DNA of 64,000 nt from Orobanche coerulescens (GCA_033398695.1 CM065804.1:121701501-121765500); one strand, 5' to 3'; positions 21,282-33,551 are shown, numbered from the stretch's first letter. Numbers and translations are program-made. The notes: generated by a model not told the origin, from the sequence alone.

Positions 21282-23590
21282 ATGGATAGAATAAAGAAAG
21301 CGTTGGGGAAGAAGTCGACAAAGTCGACCACTCCCGATTCGGGGGGGAGTTCCGCAGCCTCTAGTAAGGCGGATCCCGGTACACTATACATATCTCAGAG
21401 CAGCGTTCGTGCCCGCCAAATACTAGAAGCTACCGGCATGAACGCTGACGATTTTTATAGGGCGACAGATGAGCCCGCTGCACTAGCGCGGCGTTTATCC
21501 TTTCAGACACCACGGCCGACCCCCTCGCAACCGGAGACTCGTATGCCTCCCATCCACCGACCCACGTCTAGCCCTCACACATCAGGAGATGTACGGAGTT
21601 CCTCGTCCGCGGTGCCCCACGGTCCGCCGCCGACTCTATTCATGCCTCCGATGGTTCCGACTATTCCGGAGGTCGATGAGTCGGGAGCCCGAGTTCCCGT
21701 TCGATTGATTAGCCCTGACGAGGCATACGTGTATGAGTCTTGGCCAGACAACATGTTTTGGCGCAGTTGTCGGGTTTCGAAGACGAAACTGTATGAGGAG
21801 ATAGAGAGGGATAAGGAGAAGGGGAAAAATGTAGTCGAGGAGGAGAAGAAAAAGAAGAAGACTCGTGGCCCAGCAAAGGGTCTGGCGCTCGACTCGTACG
21901 TAACTAAGAATGGCCGTTATGAGATTCCTCTGCATGCACACGACCGGCCGGTGATGTCTTCGACGCCGCGCGTCATATAGCCGTAATGTTGGCTTTGTCA
22001 TTCGGGACAGTCCCCGTTTGTGGCCCGATTGGGGGACGTGCCGCGATGCGTGAAGGATGCTTTGAATAATGCTATGTCGGTAAGTTAATAAATATTTAAT
22101 AAGTGTTTTTCAATCAACACGTAGTTCTTGAAAATGCAATATGTGATGTTTTTAAATTATTGCGTATTTATCCGTTCATAGGTGTGGTTTGTCATTCCCG
22201 ACTCTCTACTACGTACTTGGTGTGACGAGGTGCGCCTACCAAGTAAGTCATTTTAATTTATTTTGTATCTACATTGTTTGCGTAATTTTTTTCTTACGAA
22301 TGATATATGTTGTGCAACGTGTGTTGTAGGTACAAATCTTGGAAAAATGAGATGCACATGTTCGGGATGACTGGGTGATACCCGAGAGGCTACCGGAAGA
22401 ATTCAAGTTCCGGAGTACGAGTGGAAGTGGCTACGCGCCCATTTTCGCGACCCGAGTTCATGGTATGACTAAAATACCCTCATTTCATTCTTCCTCTTTG
22501 ATTTTATTTTTTGAATTCTAAATATAAACTCCATTTTTTAAATTAATGTTTAGAATATAAAATACTTGAAGTTCGGTTTTTAAATTAGAAAAATCGGAAC
22601 TTCATGTATTTTTTAAAATTCTGGAATATTATTAATATTAAAAATCGGAATTTTTATTCAAAAGTGGAAATAAATTGTTTTAATAAAAATAAAAACTAGA
22701 ATATTATTTTCCATAAAAATAAAAATCGAATATTGTATTTTATTTATTAAAAAAATGCTAGTATTTAATAAAAAATAATAATATTTCTTTTAATTTTTTT
22801 AATTCTAAATATAAACTCGATTCTAAATAATATTTTTTGAAGGCGACTAGCTTGACCAACACGACCAATCGTGGCCGTCCGATCGACCATCACACCGGGT
22901 TCCCGTCGTTAGCGAGTTGCGCACGAGGCCATTTCTTCGATTCGTTGGATGCATTTGCCTACGTGACTCGAAAGCATTTCCGAACCGTCCCCGAGGAGCA
23001 TGTAAGTCTTTTTATTTTATTTTAGTAATAAAATAAATGCCTTTGTATCATACTTTTATTGATATTCAAATATTTATTTTCATATTAACTTAGGAGCGTG
23101 TGCGGAGGAGTCTCAGAGGATGCTTGCCGAGATTGCTCGAGCGAGATCCGGACTTAGCGAGATCGACCTCGATTCTCGCCATTGGATGATCGATCAGCCG
23201 ATCCTTATGTTCGCGCTAGGTGTGGGGTACCATCTACCCTCCTAGAGGTAGTCGGTACCGCACTAAGATGATGGGAGCCGAGGGTCACCATGTATTGAAA
23301 GATACCCCGGCTTCAGGCGCCCTCGCGGACGGATGCACTGACGCCTATCTCGAGGAGCAGCTTGAGGGCGGAGAGGGAGCTCCGGCCGAGAATGAAAGGA
23401 GGACTCGACGCGGTTACATGAGAGCGAGCAGAGGACCGAGTCGCGTTAGAGAGTTTCCAGAGACGAAGCAGCCATGATGGACTATATGATGATGCCGACT
23501 GCACCATTACTCAGCCGGACTGTGCACTGCTCCACCGCCTTCTCTCTTCTGGACAGACCCATCTTCACGGCCTCGTGACGAGGATCTAGG
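21282..23590 (+). CDS. Second CACTA gene, spliced (TnpA / Transposase_24-like candidate)
   Basis: Start ATG 21282. Exon 1 (to 22079) codes a Ser/Pro-rich N-terminus, then a conserved-looking VRLISPDEAYVYESWPDNMF, a Lys/Glu-rich basic stretch near 21800-21880, and in a shifted frame GDVPRCVKDALNNAMS at its end. Four introns with clean GT-AG ends follow: 22080-22181, 22243-22329, 22463-22842 and 23002-23093. Exon 4 has PIDHHTGFPSLASCARGHFF, resembling the HTxGSxSFA block of plant CACTA second proteins. At least one frameshift is needed in exon 1 (stop at 21978) and a stop lies near 23245, so it may be a pseudogene. By analogy with En/Spm TnpA it would bind the subterminal repeats. The family call is a guess from gene order and one motif. 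Confidence 0.5.
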
Positions 23591-23854
23591 GATGGTGGTA
23601 ATCCTTCTACTACTACATTTCGACATTTAGATGATTTTGGCGGTGGATTCTAGTTGTGTTGTTGTAGTACTCTTGTATATTTATATTTGTGTTACAATTG
23701 TGTAAGTGATTTTATTGACGCTACTAGTATGTTGATGAAATTAATGTTCTTGAATATGTTGTGCGTTGATTGTTGTTGATAATGAGAGTGGTGTATAAAA
23801 TTGCAGTGCAAAAATACAGTTTTGAGATACCAAAATCAATTATTTTTTTAAAAT

Positions 23855-24358
23855 AGGGTTTTAGCCGACGACATATAAGACGGTCGTCGGCTAAAGTAGT
23901 TTATTTTTTTTTATTAAAAAGGGTTTTAGCCGACGACATATAAGACGGTCGTCGGCTAAAGTAATTTTTTTTTTAAAAAAATAGGGTTTTAGCCGACGAC
24001 CTGTAAGACGGTCGTCGGCTAAAATAATTTTTTTTTTTTCTAAAAACAGTTTTAGCCGACGACATATAAGACCGTCATCGGCTAAACTGTATTTTTTTTT
24101 TTAAAAAAAAATGGCTTTAGCCGACGGTCTCCTTACGGTCGTCGGCTAAATGTTTTTTTTTCCCACCAGGTTTAGCCGACGACCGTGTACTAGTGGTCGG
24201 CTAATGGTTGAACTTTAGCCGACGACTGCACAAAGGTCGTCGGCTAAACCTTGGCCGACGAATATCGGCCGACGGTTTTTTAGCCGACGGCTGGCATGAT
24301 TAGCCGACGACTTTGGGGTTTAGCCGACCACTTTAAGTCGTCGGCTAAAGTCTGATTT
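23855..24358. repeat. CACTA 3' subterminal repeats
   Basis: About a dozen TTTAGCCGACGAC/GTCGTCGGCTAAA motifs. Units near 23861, 23922, 23985 and 24050 form a quasi-tandem series (period about 61-65 bp) of 35-bp palindromes around ATATAAGACGG, separated by T/A runs. Denser single motifs follow up to the terminal repeat. Confidence 0.92.
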
Positions 24359-24370
24359 TTGGTAGTGCTA

Positions 24371-25030
24371 CGGATGAGCAACCACTGCGAACCTTTGCTT
24401 GATGTGCATCCCCTCGCACCAGGACTGGGTTATTTTCCCATTGAATTGAGTTCCATTGTCTGAGATAAGTATCTGGGGTGCTCCGTACCTGCAGCAAATG
24501 TTGTTAAACAGAAAACTTATGATTCTTTGCTCGGTTATAGTGGCCACGGGCTCGAACTCTACCTACTTGCTGAAGTAGTCTATGGCTACTACTAAAAACT
24601 TCCTTCCTCCCGAGCTAGGTGTAAACTGCCCCATGATATCGATTCCCCATTTAGCGAAAGGACAGGGTGCTCCCATGGTAATCATATCTTCAGCTGGGAT
24701 GTGAATTAAGGGTGCGTGCATTTAACATTTTTAGCATCGCTTAACCATCTCCACTGCTTTCTTGCTCATGGTCAGTCAGAAAAAACCAGTTCTTAGTGTT
24801 TTGCTAATTAGCGCCCTTCCTTTGGTATGATCACCGCAGCACCCTTCATGGATTTCTTTCAGTATATCCCACCCTTCTTCTTCCGAAACGCACTGCAGGT
24901 ATGGAACGAGGTAGGATCTCTTGTATAATTCATCGTTAATGCAACAGAACCTCGCTGCTCTTCGTACAATTTTCATTCTCTCTTGCTTTTCATTGGGTAG
25001 TTCTGCCCTTCTTAGGTATGCCAACAAAGG
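24371..25030 (-). pseudogene. Element F integrase, N-terminal part and core
   Basis: On the minus strand the zinc-binding domain is clear near 24980-24780 (INDELYKRS, EIHEGCCGDHTKGRAL) and the catalytic core follows (about 24720-24371) with stops and frame changes. The chain is cut by the CACTA element at the triplet preceding TNGQ and resumes at 15570. Confidence 0.85.
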
Positions 25031-25066
25031 AGTTTGCTAGTCCGCAATCTCGTTCACCTCCATCAC

Positions 25067-25660
25067 CTATTTCACGATGCTACTCCAGGCCGCTCCCAAA
25101 ATCGTTACTGTCCGTGAGCGACAATCTACTAAGGAGCTTCCCATTTTTGCTAAGTAATCAGCTTTTACATTTTCCGCCCTAGGGATATGGATCAACTTCC
25201 ATTCCCCTAGTTTTCTGGCAGCCTCTTTCACTTCCTCAACATACTTCTTCATCCGATCCTCATTTATCTCAAATTTTCCTCCTACCTGCTGCGTGACCAA
25301 CTGAGAATCAGAATAAGCAATGAGTCGTCGCGCGCCCAAGTCTATCCCGAGCTACATTCCTTTATCCAGGGCTTCATACTCGGCCTCGTTGTTAGATGCT
25401 TTGAAATCGAATTTTATGGCATACTCTAATTGCTCGCCCTACAGGGTAGTAAGGCCAATCCCTGCCCCAGAGCCACTGGTTGTTGCCAATCCATCCACAT
25501 GTAGTAGCCACTGTCCCTCTGGCGGCGATTGCATGCCCCCCTCTTTGATGAAGTCCGCTAGGGCCAGAGATTTAATTGCCGTTCTCGGCTCATACTCCAT
25601 GTCGTATTCCCCATCTCTACCGCCCACTTCACCAGGCGACCTGACGCATTAGGTCGCCCT
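25067..25660 (-). pseudogene. Element F second RNase H domain
   Basis: On the minus strand: WLLHVDGLATTSGSGAGIGL (about 25515-25450), then LIAYSDSQLVTQQVGGKFE (25325-25265) and HIPRAENVKADYLAKM near 25190. The Asp of VDG and the Asp of SDSQ fit the archaeal-type RNase H found in Tat-lineage elements in addition to the gypsy RNase H next to RT. Two frames are used, with stops near 25440 and 25340, so it is broken. Confidence 0.85.
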
Positions 25661-26983
25661 AATTTTCTCTTAAGGGTAAGTTTGTTCGCAGCTTTATTCG
25701 GTGGGCTAGGAAATACGGCCTCAATCGCCGGGCTGTAATTACTAACGCCAGCGCTCCCTTCTCTAGCTCGGAGTAATTCCATTCTTCTCCTTGAAAAATT
25801 CTGCTTGTATAATAAATGGGCTTTTGCTTACTCATTTCTTCTCTTAGCAAGACCGAGCTAACCGCCCCCTCTCCCACGGATAAGTAGAGTATGAGCTCTT
25901 CTCTTGGTACTGGTTTGGTGAGCAGAGGCAGCTCGGCCAAATATTCTTTTAATTTTCCGAATGCTGTTTGCGCTTCGGGGATCCATTCGAACTTGTTCCC
26001 TTTTCTTAAGAGTTTAAAAAATGGGAATCCCTTCTCGGCTGAGCGTGATATGAACCGGCTCAGCCCCGCTATTCTTCCTGTTAGTATCTGGATATCCTTG
26101 ATATTTTTTGGAGGATTCATTTGCAGCATTGCTTTGATCTTTTCTGGGTTGACCTCGATTCCTTGCTCTGTGACTACATATCCCATAAATTTTCTCGATT
26201 TTACTCCAAAAGAACACTTTGATGGGTTGAGCTTCATTCCGTACATGCACAGGTTTTCGAACGTTTCCTCTAGGTCTCTGATATGCTCTCCCGCATTTAT
26301 GCTTTTTACTAGCATATCATCCACGTATACTTCCATGTTTCTGCTGATTTGGGATCTAAAGATTCTGTCAACCATCCTTTGATATGTAGCTCCTGCATTT
26401 TTAACCCAAAAGGCATGCGTACATAACAAAAAGTTCCTTTTGATACCACAAAACTAACCCTTTTTCTCTCCTCGGGTGCGAGGGGAATCTGATGATATCC
26501 CTGAGAAGCATCCATCATACTGAGCAACTCGCACCCCGAGGTTGAATCCACCAGCTGATCTGTGCAGGGTAACGGGTAGTGATCCTTTGGACATGCTTTA
26601 TTTAGGTCTCGGAAGTCCATGCACATCCTCCACTTCCCCTGGCCTTTCCGCACCATGACAGTGTCGGATAGCCACTCCAGAATCTGGATCTCCGTTATGT
26701 GTCCAGCTCGGAGGAGCTTGTCAACTTCTTCCCCAATGATCCCATCCATCTCCGGCCCAAAATGCCTCCTCTTCTGCTTTACTGGTCTTATGGTTGGGTC
26801 AATGTTTAACCTGTGCCCGGCAACTGTTGGGCAGATTCCCACCAGATCCTCGGCTGCGAACGCGAAAATGTCCACAAATCTCCTTAACAGGCAGATAAGG
26901 CTTTCCCTTATCACATCGTCCAACCGACTTCCCATGCGAGTTTTTGTTTCTGGCTTTCCTGGAACCAATTCTATTTCTAGCAA
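25659..26983 (-). pseudogene. Element F reverse transcriptase and first RNase H
   Basis: Minus strand. RT motifs: CMDFRDLNKACPKDHYPLP (about 26620-26565), MMDASQGYHQIPLAPEE (26520-26475), MPFGLK and the catalytic YVDDM box at about 26330. Then ISRFI-type connection and RNase H with ILYLSVGEGAVSSVLLRE (about 25890-25840), where the first catalytic Asp of the usual 'YLSVSD' style motif is not seen. One frameshift lies near 26400. Part of the pol polyprotein with protease (right) and integrase (left). Confidence 0.9.
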
Positions 26984-27052
26984 CTCCTCATTGGGCTTGA
27001 CGCCTTCTTTCTCGACTTCCTCGGGTGCCTTTGATTGTTTATTCTTTTTAAA

Positions 27053-27511
27053 CTATGGATCCGGGCCTCCTAGCTCGGACGTCCTCTTACCGCGCTGTAC
27101 TCCCTGTTTTACCGTTGTCTGGTAACAAGATCGAGACACAAACTGATCCCCGGCTACTTCCCCTACCTCACCTCCTATGGGGAATTTTACTTTCATGTGC
27201 GCTGTAGATGCCACTGCTTCGAACTTGTTGAGTCCCGGTCGCCCTAGAATGGTGTTATAGGCCGATTTGGTGTCCACCACTAAAAACCTGAGTGTCTTGA
27301 CCTTCCGATGAGGTATCTGACCTAGTGCTACCGGAAGCACCACTTCTCCAACCGGTTGCACCACGGTCATGCAGAACCCATAAAGTGCGGTATCTATTTT
27401 CTTTAATTCCACCTCAAGGTTCATCTGTTTGAAACAGTCATAGAATAAGATGTCCACCGAGCTTCCTATATCTATGAATACTTTTTGCACATCGTAACTG
27501 GCAATCTCCAT
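27053..27511 (-). pseudogene. Element F aspartic protease
   Basis: Minus strand. The active-site motif is DIGSSVDILFYD (about 27475-27440); Tat elements commonly have D-x-GSS in place of DTGA. The later block AYNTILGRPGLNKF (about 27270-27228) is the ILGR flap-side motif of retropepsins. The frame is open through the whole domain; the link to RT has stops (for example at 27051). It would process the polyprotein. Confidence 0.88.
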
Positions 27512-29163
27512 GGTGATGACCAGTGCGTCATTATGGGCGCATGTATCCCACTATAATCCGCAGGGCCGAACTGAATGATAGGCCCGCTGCCTACAGAGGC
27601 GACCTCTTCGAACTGATGACACCTAGCCTTTCGTGTGTGAGCTTTCCTGTCCTGATTAGAATTTCCGTCGGTCGGTCCTCCTGATATCATGTGGATCACT
27701 CCTTTCTTAGCTGGTGGAGCAACGGGTCCCCATGGGGCTTCTCTTTTCATCCCCGTCCCCCCTTGGGGCATGGGTGGTTGCCTCCGGCCTCCATTCCTCT
27801 GCTGATATGTGAACTCCATTAGATGTCCCCCTCGGACCAGCCTCTCGATATCGTCTTTAAGGTGCTTGCACTCATCTGTTTTATGCCCATAATCATTGTG
27901 GAATCGACAATTAAGCTCAAATTTCGACTGGGTGGGCCCATTAGAACGAGATGTAGGCCACTCGATAACTCTATTCATCTTACCTTCAAATGCTTCCAAA
28001 ACCTGCGCTCTCCTCATTGTTAATGGGCTGTATTGGTCAAATCTTGGTTGCCTTAGAATGGTATCGCTCTTCCTTCGGTCTGTGTTCCGGTCTATCTTTC
28101 CACGCGGCATTTCCTCCTGAGGCAAATTTCCTTGAAAGGTATATTCCTCGCGCCTTACCAATCTGCAAGATCCTCTTTCCCCATCTTCGGTCTTTTCTTG
28201 CAATTCCTCTATATCCTTCTCGGTTTCTTCAACATTAATGTATTTTGAACATCGGGCTAAGACCTCGTCATATGTTCTAGCCGGTTTTTTAGCCAATGAG
28301 GTGCGTAGCAGTCCAGGCCTTAGTCCCTGCGTCAAGGCACTGGTCTTTACCTCTTCAGACGACGAGGGTACCTCTAGACATGCCTTTGTAAATCGGGTCA
28401 CATAAGCTCTCAGCGCTTCTCCGGAGTACTGCTTGATGCTGAACAAGGACATGAAGGTCTTTTGGTGTGCCCTGGCGCTTGCAAAGTGAGTCAAGAATGT
28501 TGAGCTGAAAGTTTTGAAGCTGGTGATTGACCTAGGGGGTATCTGGTGGAACCAATCCTGAGCTGACTCCGTCAGCGTAGCCAGGAATGCTCTGCAACTC
28601 ACGGAATCCGAATATCGGCGTAGTACGGCCATGTTTTCGAATTGGTACAAATGTCGGGTAGGATCTGAGAGTCCATCGTAGGTGAAGGTGACAGCCCTAA
28701 ACCCATATGGGAGTTCGGCCTGCAGTATGCCTTCTGAGAAGGGATGGCCTGGATGACTCTCCGTGTCCTTCCCCGCAACCCTCTATCGCAACTCCTCTAG
28801 CTCGTCTTGCATACTGGATATTAAGGGATTCAGCGTTTTTTCCTATCTAGATCGTTCCCATATTCTTGGATAACTCTCCCCATGCTCTTCCTGCTGATCA
28901 ATTTCCTCCGGCCCATCCGAAAGGATGGGTATTACTTTTCGTGGTATTCTTTGCTTTTCGACCTCCCGACTCTTCTAGATTGCATTGGCGATTATGTCGG
29001 CTAAGGATTCCTTCATCAGTGTGATTGTGCTGGGTGTAGCTTCTTCTACCAGGGTGACGGGTGTTTTTTCCAGAGTCGATTCTCCACCCGCAGCTGCTAG
29101 TTCCTCTTCTAAATTTCGGGGTATCAACTCCCCTATTTTCTTCTGGTTCATTTCTTCTGCCAT
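27472..29163 (-). pseudogene. Element F gag
   Basis: Minus strand, likely start ATG at 29163 (MAEEMNQKK). The gag core is well preserved from 28650 on: WFHQIPPRSITSFKTFSSTF, then ALRAYVTRFTKACLEVP and LTQGLRPGLLRTSLAKKPA. A zinc-knuckle-like CRFHNDYGHKTDECKHLKDD lies near 27900; this CxFHxxxGHxTxxC form is usual in Tat gag. Three or so stops (near 28975, 28850 and 28785) interrupt the N-terminal part, at least one likely Gln-to-TAG. It would form the particle that packages the RNA. Confidence 0.88.
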
Positions 29164-29211
29164 TAGTAACCTCACGTCTCAGCTCAAAGTGACTTGATGT
29201 CACACTTCCCA

Positions 29212-29223
29212 CATATGGTGCCA
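29212..29223 (-). other. Primer binding site of element F
   Basis: Two bases after the 5' LTR the minus strand reads TGGCACCATATG, resembling the TGGCGCC-type primer site of many Tat/Athila elements. The tRNA is not assigned. Confidence 0.6.
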
Positions 29224-29225
29224 CT

Positions 29226-29922
29226 TGATGTAACCGAGCTGATCGGCCACCAAGAACCAGGTTAATCTTAGGAGTTTATCTAAGAAAACCCGAATGTATG
29301 AAGTATTGACTTTTCTCTCTCTAAAATATGCTGTAATCTCAGAATTATGCTTGAACTTTGAACGAAAGCCCCCTCCTCCTTTTATAGAAGGGAGAGCCGC
29401 CTATCCTTTAAGATCTTCCTTGATTTTTAGGGAAGATCCCGGATATCCAGGGGTTCAGGCTGCGATTTCCCATCCCTGGATTTCCGGGATTGAAGAGTAT
29501 GGGCTCTTAGTCCCCGAATCTCTGGGATTATGTCAGGTGAGTCGAGATCTCCTTTCTCGAGAATTCGACCTTCATGAGCCCGGCGATTCCCGACCCTGGT
29601 TATGACTTAGTAGGTCGGTTCATATTATAAAGGATCACTTAGGTCGGGACACTCTTATCCAAAACCGTAGGTCGGCGAGGCCTTCGAGGTCGGCCCTCTC
29701 TTAGCAGAGGTCACAGGTCAGCGGGGCCTCCAAGGTCGGCACCCTCTTATATGAGGTTATAAATCGGAGAGCCCTATGAGGTCGGCATCCTCTTATCTGA
29801 GGACATAGGTTGGACTTCATTAGTCTAAGAAAACCTTTCTTTACTCAAAGATCGGTACGTCGGCTTATATTGGTCCTTTTTTAAACCGGGTTTTTAGGGA
29901 ACGTACATTCGTCGTCCTATCA
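29226..29922 (-). repeat. Element F 5' LTR (697 bp)
   Basis: Same ends as 10353-11014 and roughly 95% alike by eye. Followed at once by the target duplication ACAAT (29923-29927). Confidence 0.9.
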
Positions 29923-29927
29923 ACAAT

Positions 29928-30466
29928 ATTTATCAATAACTTTCATAATTGAAAGGTTTGCTCAATTATAAAGTATATCAATATAAAAACTCAATAACAC
30001 TAAATCATCACATGCATGATGAGAAAATATTATTTTTATGTCAAACATGATCAATCAAGTGTAACTAATTAATCTCTTGTATGCACCATCATACATATCA
30101 TATAATTACATTAGTTTTTCAAATAAGAAATGAATTGATATTTTACCCACTTGAAGGTGTCTTGTAGGTTAAAAAGAACCTCTCTTCCTCTTCCTATATA
30201 TTTCAGCCCATGCATCCACAGACCATGGATGATAAGTTTATTTGCATGTTAGGTTTTTAAGTTAGAATGAGAAGAATGAATAATATAAAGTAAGTTTTGA
30301 GGTACAGTTCTTACCTTTTTTTTCTTCTTTCTTCTTCCTCTTCTTCTTCTTCTTCCTCTCCCCCTTTTTTTCCTCTTTTATGCTCTCCTCACTTCGCCCT
30401 CTCTCTCTTAGAAGTGCAGATTTTTTTATGTATTATGAAATAGGGGAGGAGTTTTCAAGGTGGAAG
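29928..30466. other. Older AT-rich flank with a CTT microsatellite
   Basis: Continues the DNA of 10352 across element F. A pyrimidine run of TTC/TTCC repeats at about 30313-30372 is a microsatellite. No gene is supported. The final eight bases, GGTGGAAG (30459-30466), are the target duplication of the hAT element. Confidence 0.55.
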
Positions 30467-32903
30467 CAGGTCCGGCCCTGGGGTTACGCAATGAGTGCGC
30501 CGACCCAGCGCCCAACCCAAATAAGGGACCAAAAAGTTTTTTACCATGCCTATTTATTATATGGTTCAAAATTGCAAACAATATTTCTCCATTTAAGATT
30601 AGCGTGTCTGCATATAAAAAATAAAGTTGTGCAAAATTATTTCAGCTTTCCAATTTTGTAATTTAAAGTTAAAATTGGACAAAATTATTTCCACTTTATA
30701 ACTCCGCAGCAACTCTAAATTAATTTGGTACTCTTTTCTCTTTTCAGAAATTTTATTCAATTAGTTATACAATATGCAAGTATAGTAGTTTATATAACCT
30801 TATATTATGCCTTTGGTTGTGTTTATTCCTCTAATGGGTTGATTTTGAAAGAAAGGGAAAAAATGGATTAAGAAAAAATGGGAAATTAGGAATCATGGAT
30901 AGTTTAATGCTAGAGAATTATGAATATGTATTTTTGTTTCTAATTCTATGCTAATGGCAGGAAATAATTATTGGTTGGTTGTTGTCTTGCCTTATTCTCA
31001 TACTAGGGATCTGTCATTTTGTTTCTATGATTTCACTTTCGTTTGGTTTAATCATCCAAGTTCTTCTACTCTTCGTTATTTATTGCAATGAATTAGGAGG
31101 ATTGAGTACTATTTCCTTGATGGTGTTTCCTCCAAGGAGGATTTTGCGCCACAAAATTTTCATGAGACTCATATTACACATTACTCAATTTTGCTTCAAA
31201 AAACTTTTGGACGGATATTAAATTAAGTAAAGTGTAACACCCCCAAAATCTCTCGAGGTATTACAGTGCCGTGAATCCCACGTGGGATCCACAAGTCTAG
31301 TTAGAAAATATACAATTTAAGGAAGTCGCGATAAAACATTAGGTTCAAGGTTTACATAACGTGAGTCGAATGATTCTAAGGAAAAATGTAATTCAAAGTT
31401 CAATTATTACACAACAGAGGTTTTTAAAAGAAAGCAAATTTAATTTAATTTAAGCAGCGGCAAGAGATAATTCCAACACCGCTCAAGTCTGACCGGACCC
31501 CTCGGGAATGTCCTGCACATGATGAACAATTTTACCGGGCACGATGAATCATACCAGGTAACTAGGGTCAGAGAATGCATACCAAATAACAACTACTAGC
31601 AACGATATACGCCATCTTACCAATCACAGTACCAAATAATCAACAGGGAATATTTCATCACACAACCGACGTTGTCTCTCTCTTTTATCACATAAACCCC
31701 AAGGTCGCAACCAAGGGTCACGGAAGTATCCACACGGGAATACCCCGGAACATAGGCGCCCAATTCGGGTCTTATCCCCTAACACATTTCCACACGGGTA
31801 CCATACAGGTTTTATGCCCAACACATCGGCCTATTTATAACATATTTTAGAGAAGACAACCGTCGGCATTCATCAAAAATGGCACATACACACATATGGA
31901 CATAACATTAATATTAGAAAATTCTCGAGCAAGATTTCACTTGCCTATGATCCGACAGTAGGTGCTTTGTGATAAACGGAGTCCCCACGCCCGCTCGAGC
32001 TTAACCTAGTCACGTAATATCCGATAAACGCCTCGTACGGATCATGATGAATAAAACTAGTCTCCCTTTCCTAATCGGATTCCTAGCGTAGTTTTAATTG
32101 TCGACATTAGTATCGTTTCTAAGTTCATAAGCATTACGTACCATTATTACGTTCAATTCTACAGTTAACATTAGATATATCGATTTGCTCAACAAGATCA
32201 TCCCTATCATTTTTCGGTTGTCAACAAATGATTATAGCATAATCGAATCTCATACTTTCTAATTCTATTCTATATTCCGAATACTACAATCGGCGGATTC
32301 TATTACACAATAACTTTGGTGGTTTGATATCCAATAATGATTATACTATCGAATTGTTTTCTTTAGTTCCCTAAGTGTCAAAAATCATAAGGTAAGGGTG
32401 GCTACGAACAGTGGAACATACAGTGACGGATTACTACGAATTCTCCAACAACTGATTCGTCACATTTTACATTCCTAGTGATGATTGAAATGAAATTTCG
32501 TATGATAGATATGATTTGTATGAAACGAAACATATGAGAAACAATAACTCCGGTTACGACAATTCCATCCGAAAAGATTGTCTACGAAGGTTGGCAAAAA
32601 TCTACCCAATACCCGTAATCTAATAAGTATATATAAAAAACATCTAAGATATTACTCCAGGGATTGGTGGCTTACCTTATTGGACGAAGAATAATGAAGA
32701 GAGTTGGCGAATCCACAAGAACTACGAGGACAAACGAGAAGTGACTTGAACGACTTGGATAATCTTCACTGGAGCTCAGGAAACCACCTCCTCAATGTTA
32801 ATTCAAGTATATAAGAGGTTAAGAACCGAGTATAAGGCTAGGAATTTCTCCAAGGGTGTTATCTTGCAATGTTGGGCCGTGCAAATGAAGAGGGGAATTG
32901 TCA

Positions 32904-32913
32904 TTTTATAAAA
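32904..32913 (-). promoter_or_regulatory. TATA box of element C (3' LTR copy)
   Basis: TTTTATAAAA, self-complementary, directly downstream (LTR sense) of the palindrome array. The same box is at 40045-40054 in the 5' LTR, where it would drive the element. Confidence 0.6.
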
Positions 32914-32924
32914 CTTGGTTTTTT

Positions 32925-33290
32925 TAACGTACGTTAATGATAAAGGTGTTACGTACGTAAGGCTTATTACGTATGTAACAGTTTAATGACAACGTACGTA
33001 AAGACCGCCACTGCCCGAAATGTGCCCAAGTGTTACATACATTAAATTTGGGGGATAACGTACGTTATGAAGAGTTGACTCGTTTGTCCTCTTGCCCGCC
33101 GAAAGTAGCTCCGTCTGTGTCAAAAGAAAGATTCTGGTCGGGAGACTGACTCACACGTTACGTACGTAATATAACTACCTTAACGTACGTAACAATCGAA
33201 ATATAGCGTATGTTAGGCATAAGTTCTAGCGCGCATTAGGCAAAACTCTAACGTGCGTTAGACATAAAATCTAGCGTGCGTTAGACATAA
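32925..33290. repeat. Palindrome array in the element C 3' LTR
   Basis: About a dozen copies, from TAACGTACGTTA (32925) and TTACGTACGTAA (32949) to TTACGTACGTAA near 33157 and forms such as TAACGTGCGTTA and TAGCGTGCGTTA near 33250-33285. It links the GTAC-centred type (A, B) and the GYGC-centred type (D). Confidence 0.85.
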
Positions 33291-33551
33291 ACTCTTTAGC
33301 CACATATCACATTCTAACCATCTAGGGGTGACCATCCCTTCCACTCATCAACAATTATCGGGGAACAAGACGTTGGCCACCGTCATATTCGCACCGACGA
33401 TCGTCCCACGGCGTCAAGGCGTGTCACCTCCGTTTCATTTACATCGCACAATTATATAGCACTCAATGGAATACATAAATAGAAATGACGTCACATTATA
33501 AAGATTCACACAGTACAAAGTAATCAAGCATGAAATACCGGTGGTATTACA

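Larger units (their letters stand above)
15571..24367 (+). mobile_element. CACTA (En/Spm-type) DNA transposon, 8797 bp
   Basis: The ends are CACTACCAAAAA at 15571 and its inverse at 24367, a 12-bp perfect terminal inverted repeat. The 3-bp target duplication CTA is exact (15568-15570 and 24368-24370). Both ends carry many TTTAGCCGACGAC motifs in both orientations, the subterminal transposase sites usual for CACTA elements. Inside are a TNP2-type transposase gene (16564-19977) and a second spliced gene (21282-23590). The ends look fit for mobilisation; the TNP2 gene is broken by frameshifts, so the copy would need a helper. Confidence 0.97.
10353..29922 (-). mobile_element. Element F: Tat-lineage Ty3-gypsy retrotransposon, split by a CACTA insertion
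   Basis: LTRs at 29226-29922 (5', element orientation) and 10353-11014 (3'). The target-site duplication ACAAT is exact at 10348-10352 and 29923-29927. On the minus strand the order is gag, protease, reverse transcriptase, two RNase H regions and integrase, then tandem repeats, an ORF on the opposite (plus) strand, and the 3' LTR. A second RNase H and an antisense extra ORF are known traits of the plant Tat lineage. Without the CACTA insertion it is about 10.8 kb. All genes carry stops or frameshifts. Confidence 0.92.
31233..33551 (-). repeat. Element C 3' LTR (2319 bp)
   Basis: Plus-strand ends TGTAACACCC and GGTGGTATTACA. Compared with the other LTR it has ~55 extra bases near 32420-32480 and scattered substitutions. 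Small minus-strand ORFs within both LTRs are chance. Confidence 0.95.

Noticed and set aside
23855..24358. CRISPR-like repeat and spacer pattern of TTTAGCCGACGAC motifs
   Set aside because: The motifs are inverted pairs with A/T-rich spacers inside a CACTA terminus; they are subterminal transposase sites.
30380..30661. 93-codon open frame over the left hAT end
   Set aside because: It runs across the hAT terminal repeat and target site, so it cannot be an old gene; no domain.
30979..31221. 80-codon hydrophobic open frame in the hAT element
   Set aside because: T-rich DNA gives a spurious hydrophobic peptide; no match to a transposase.
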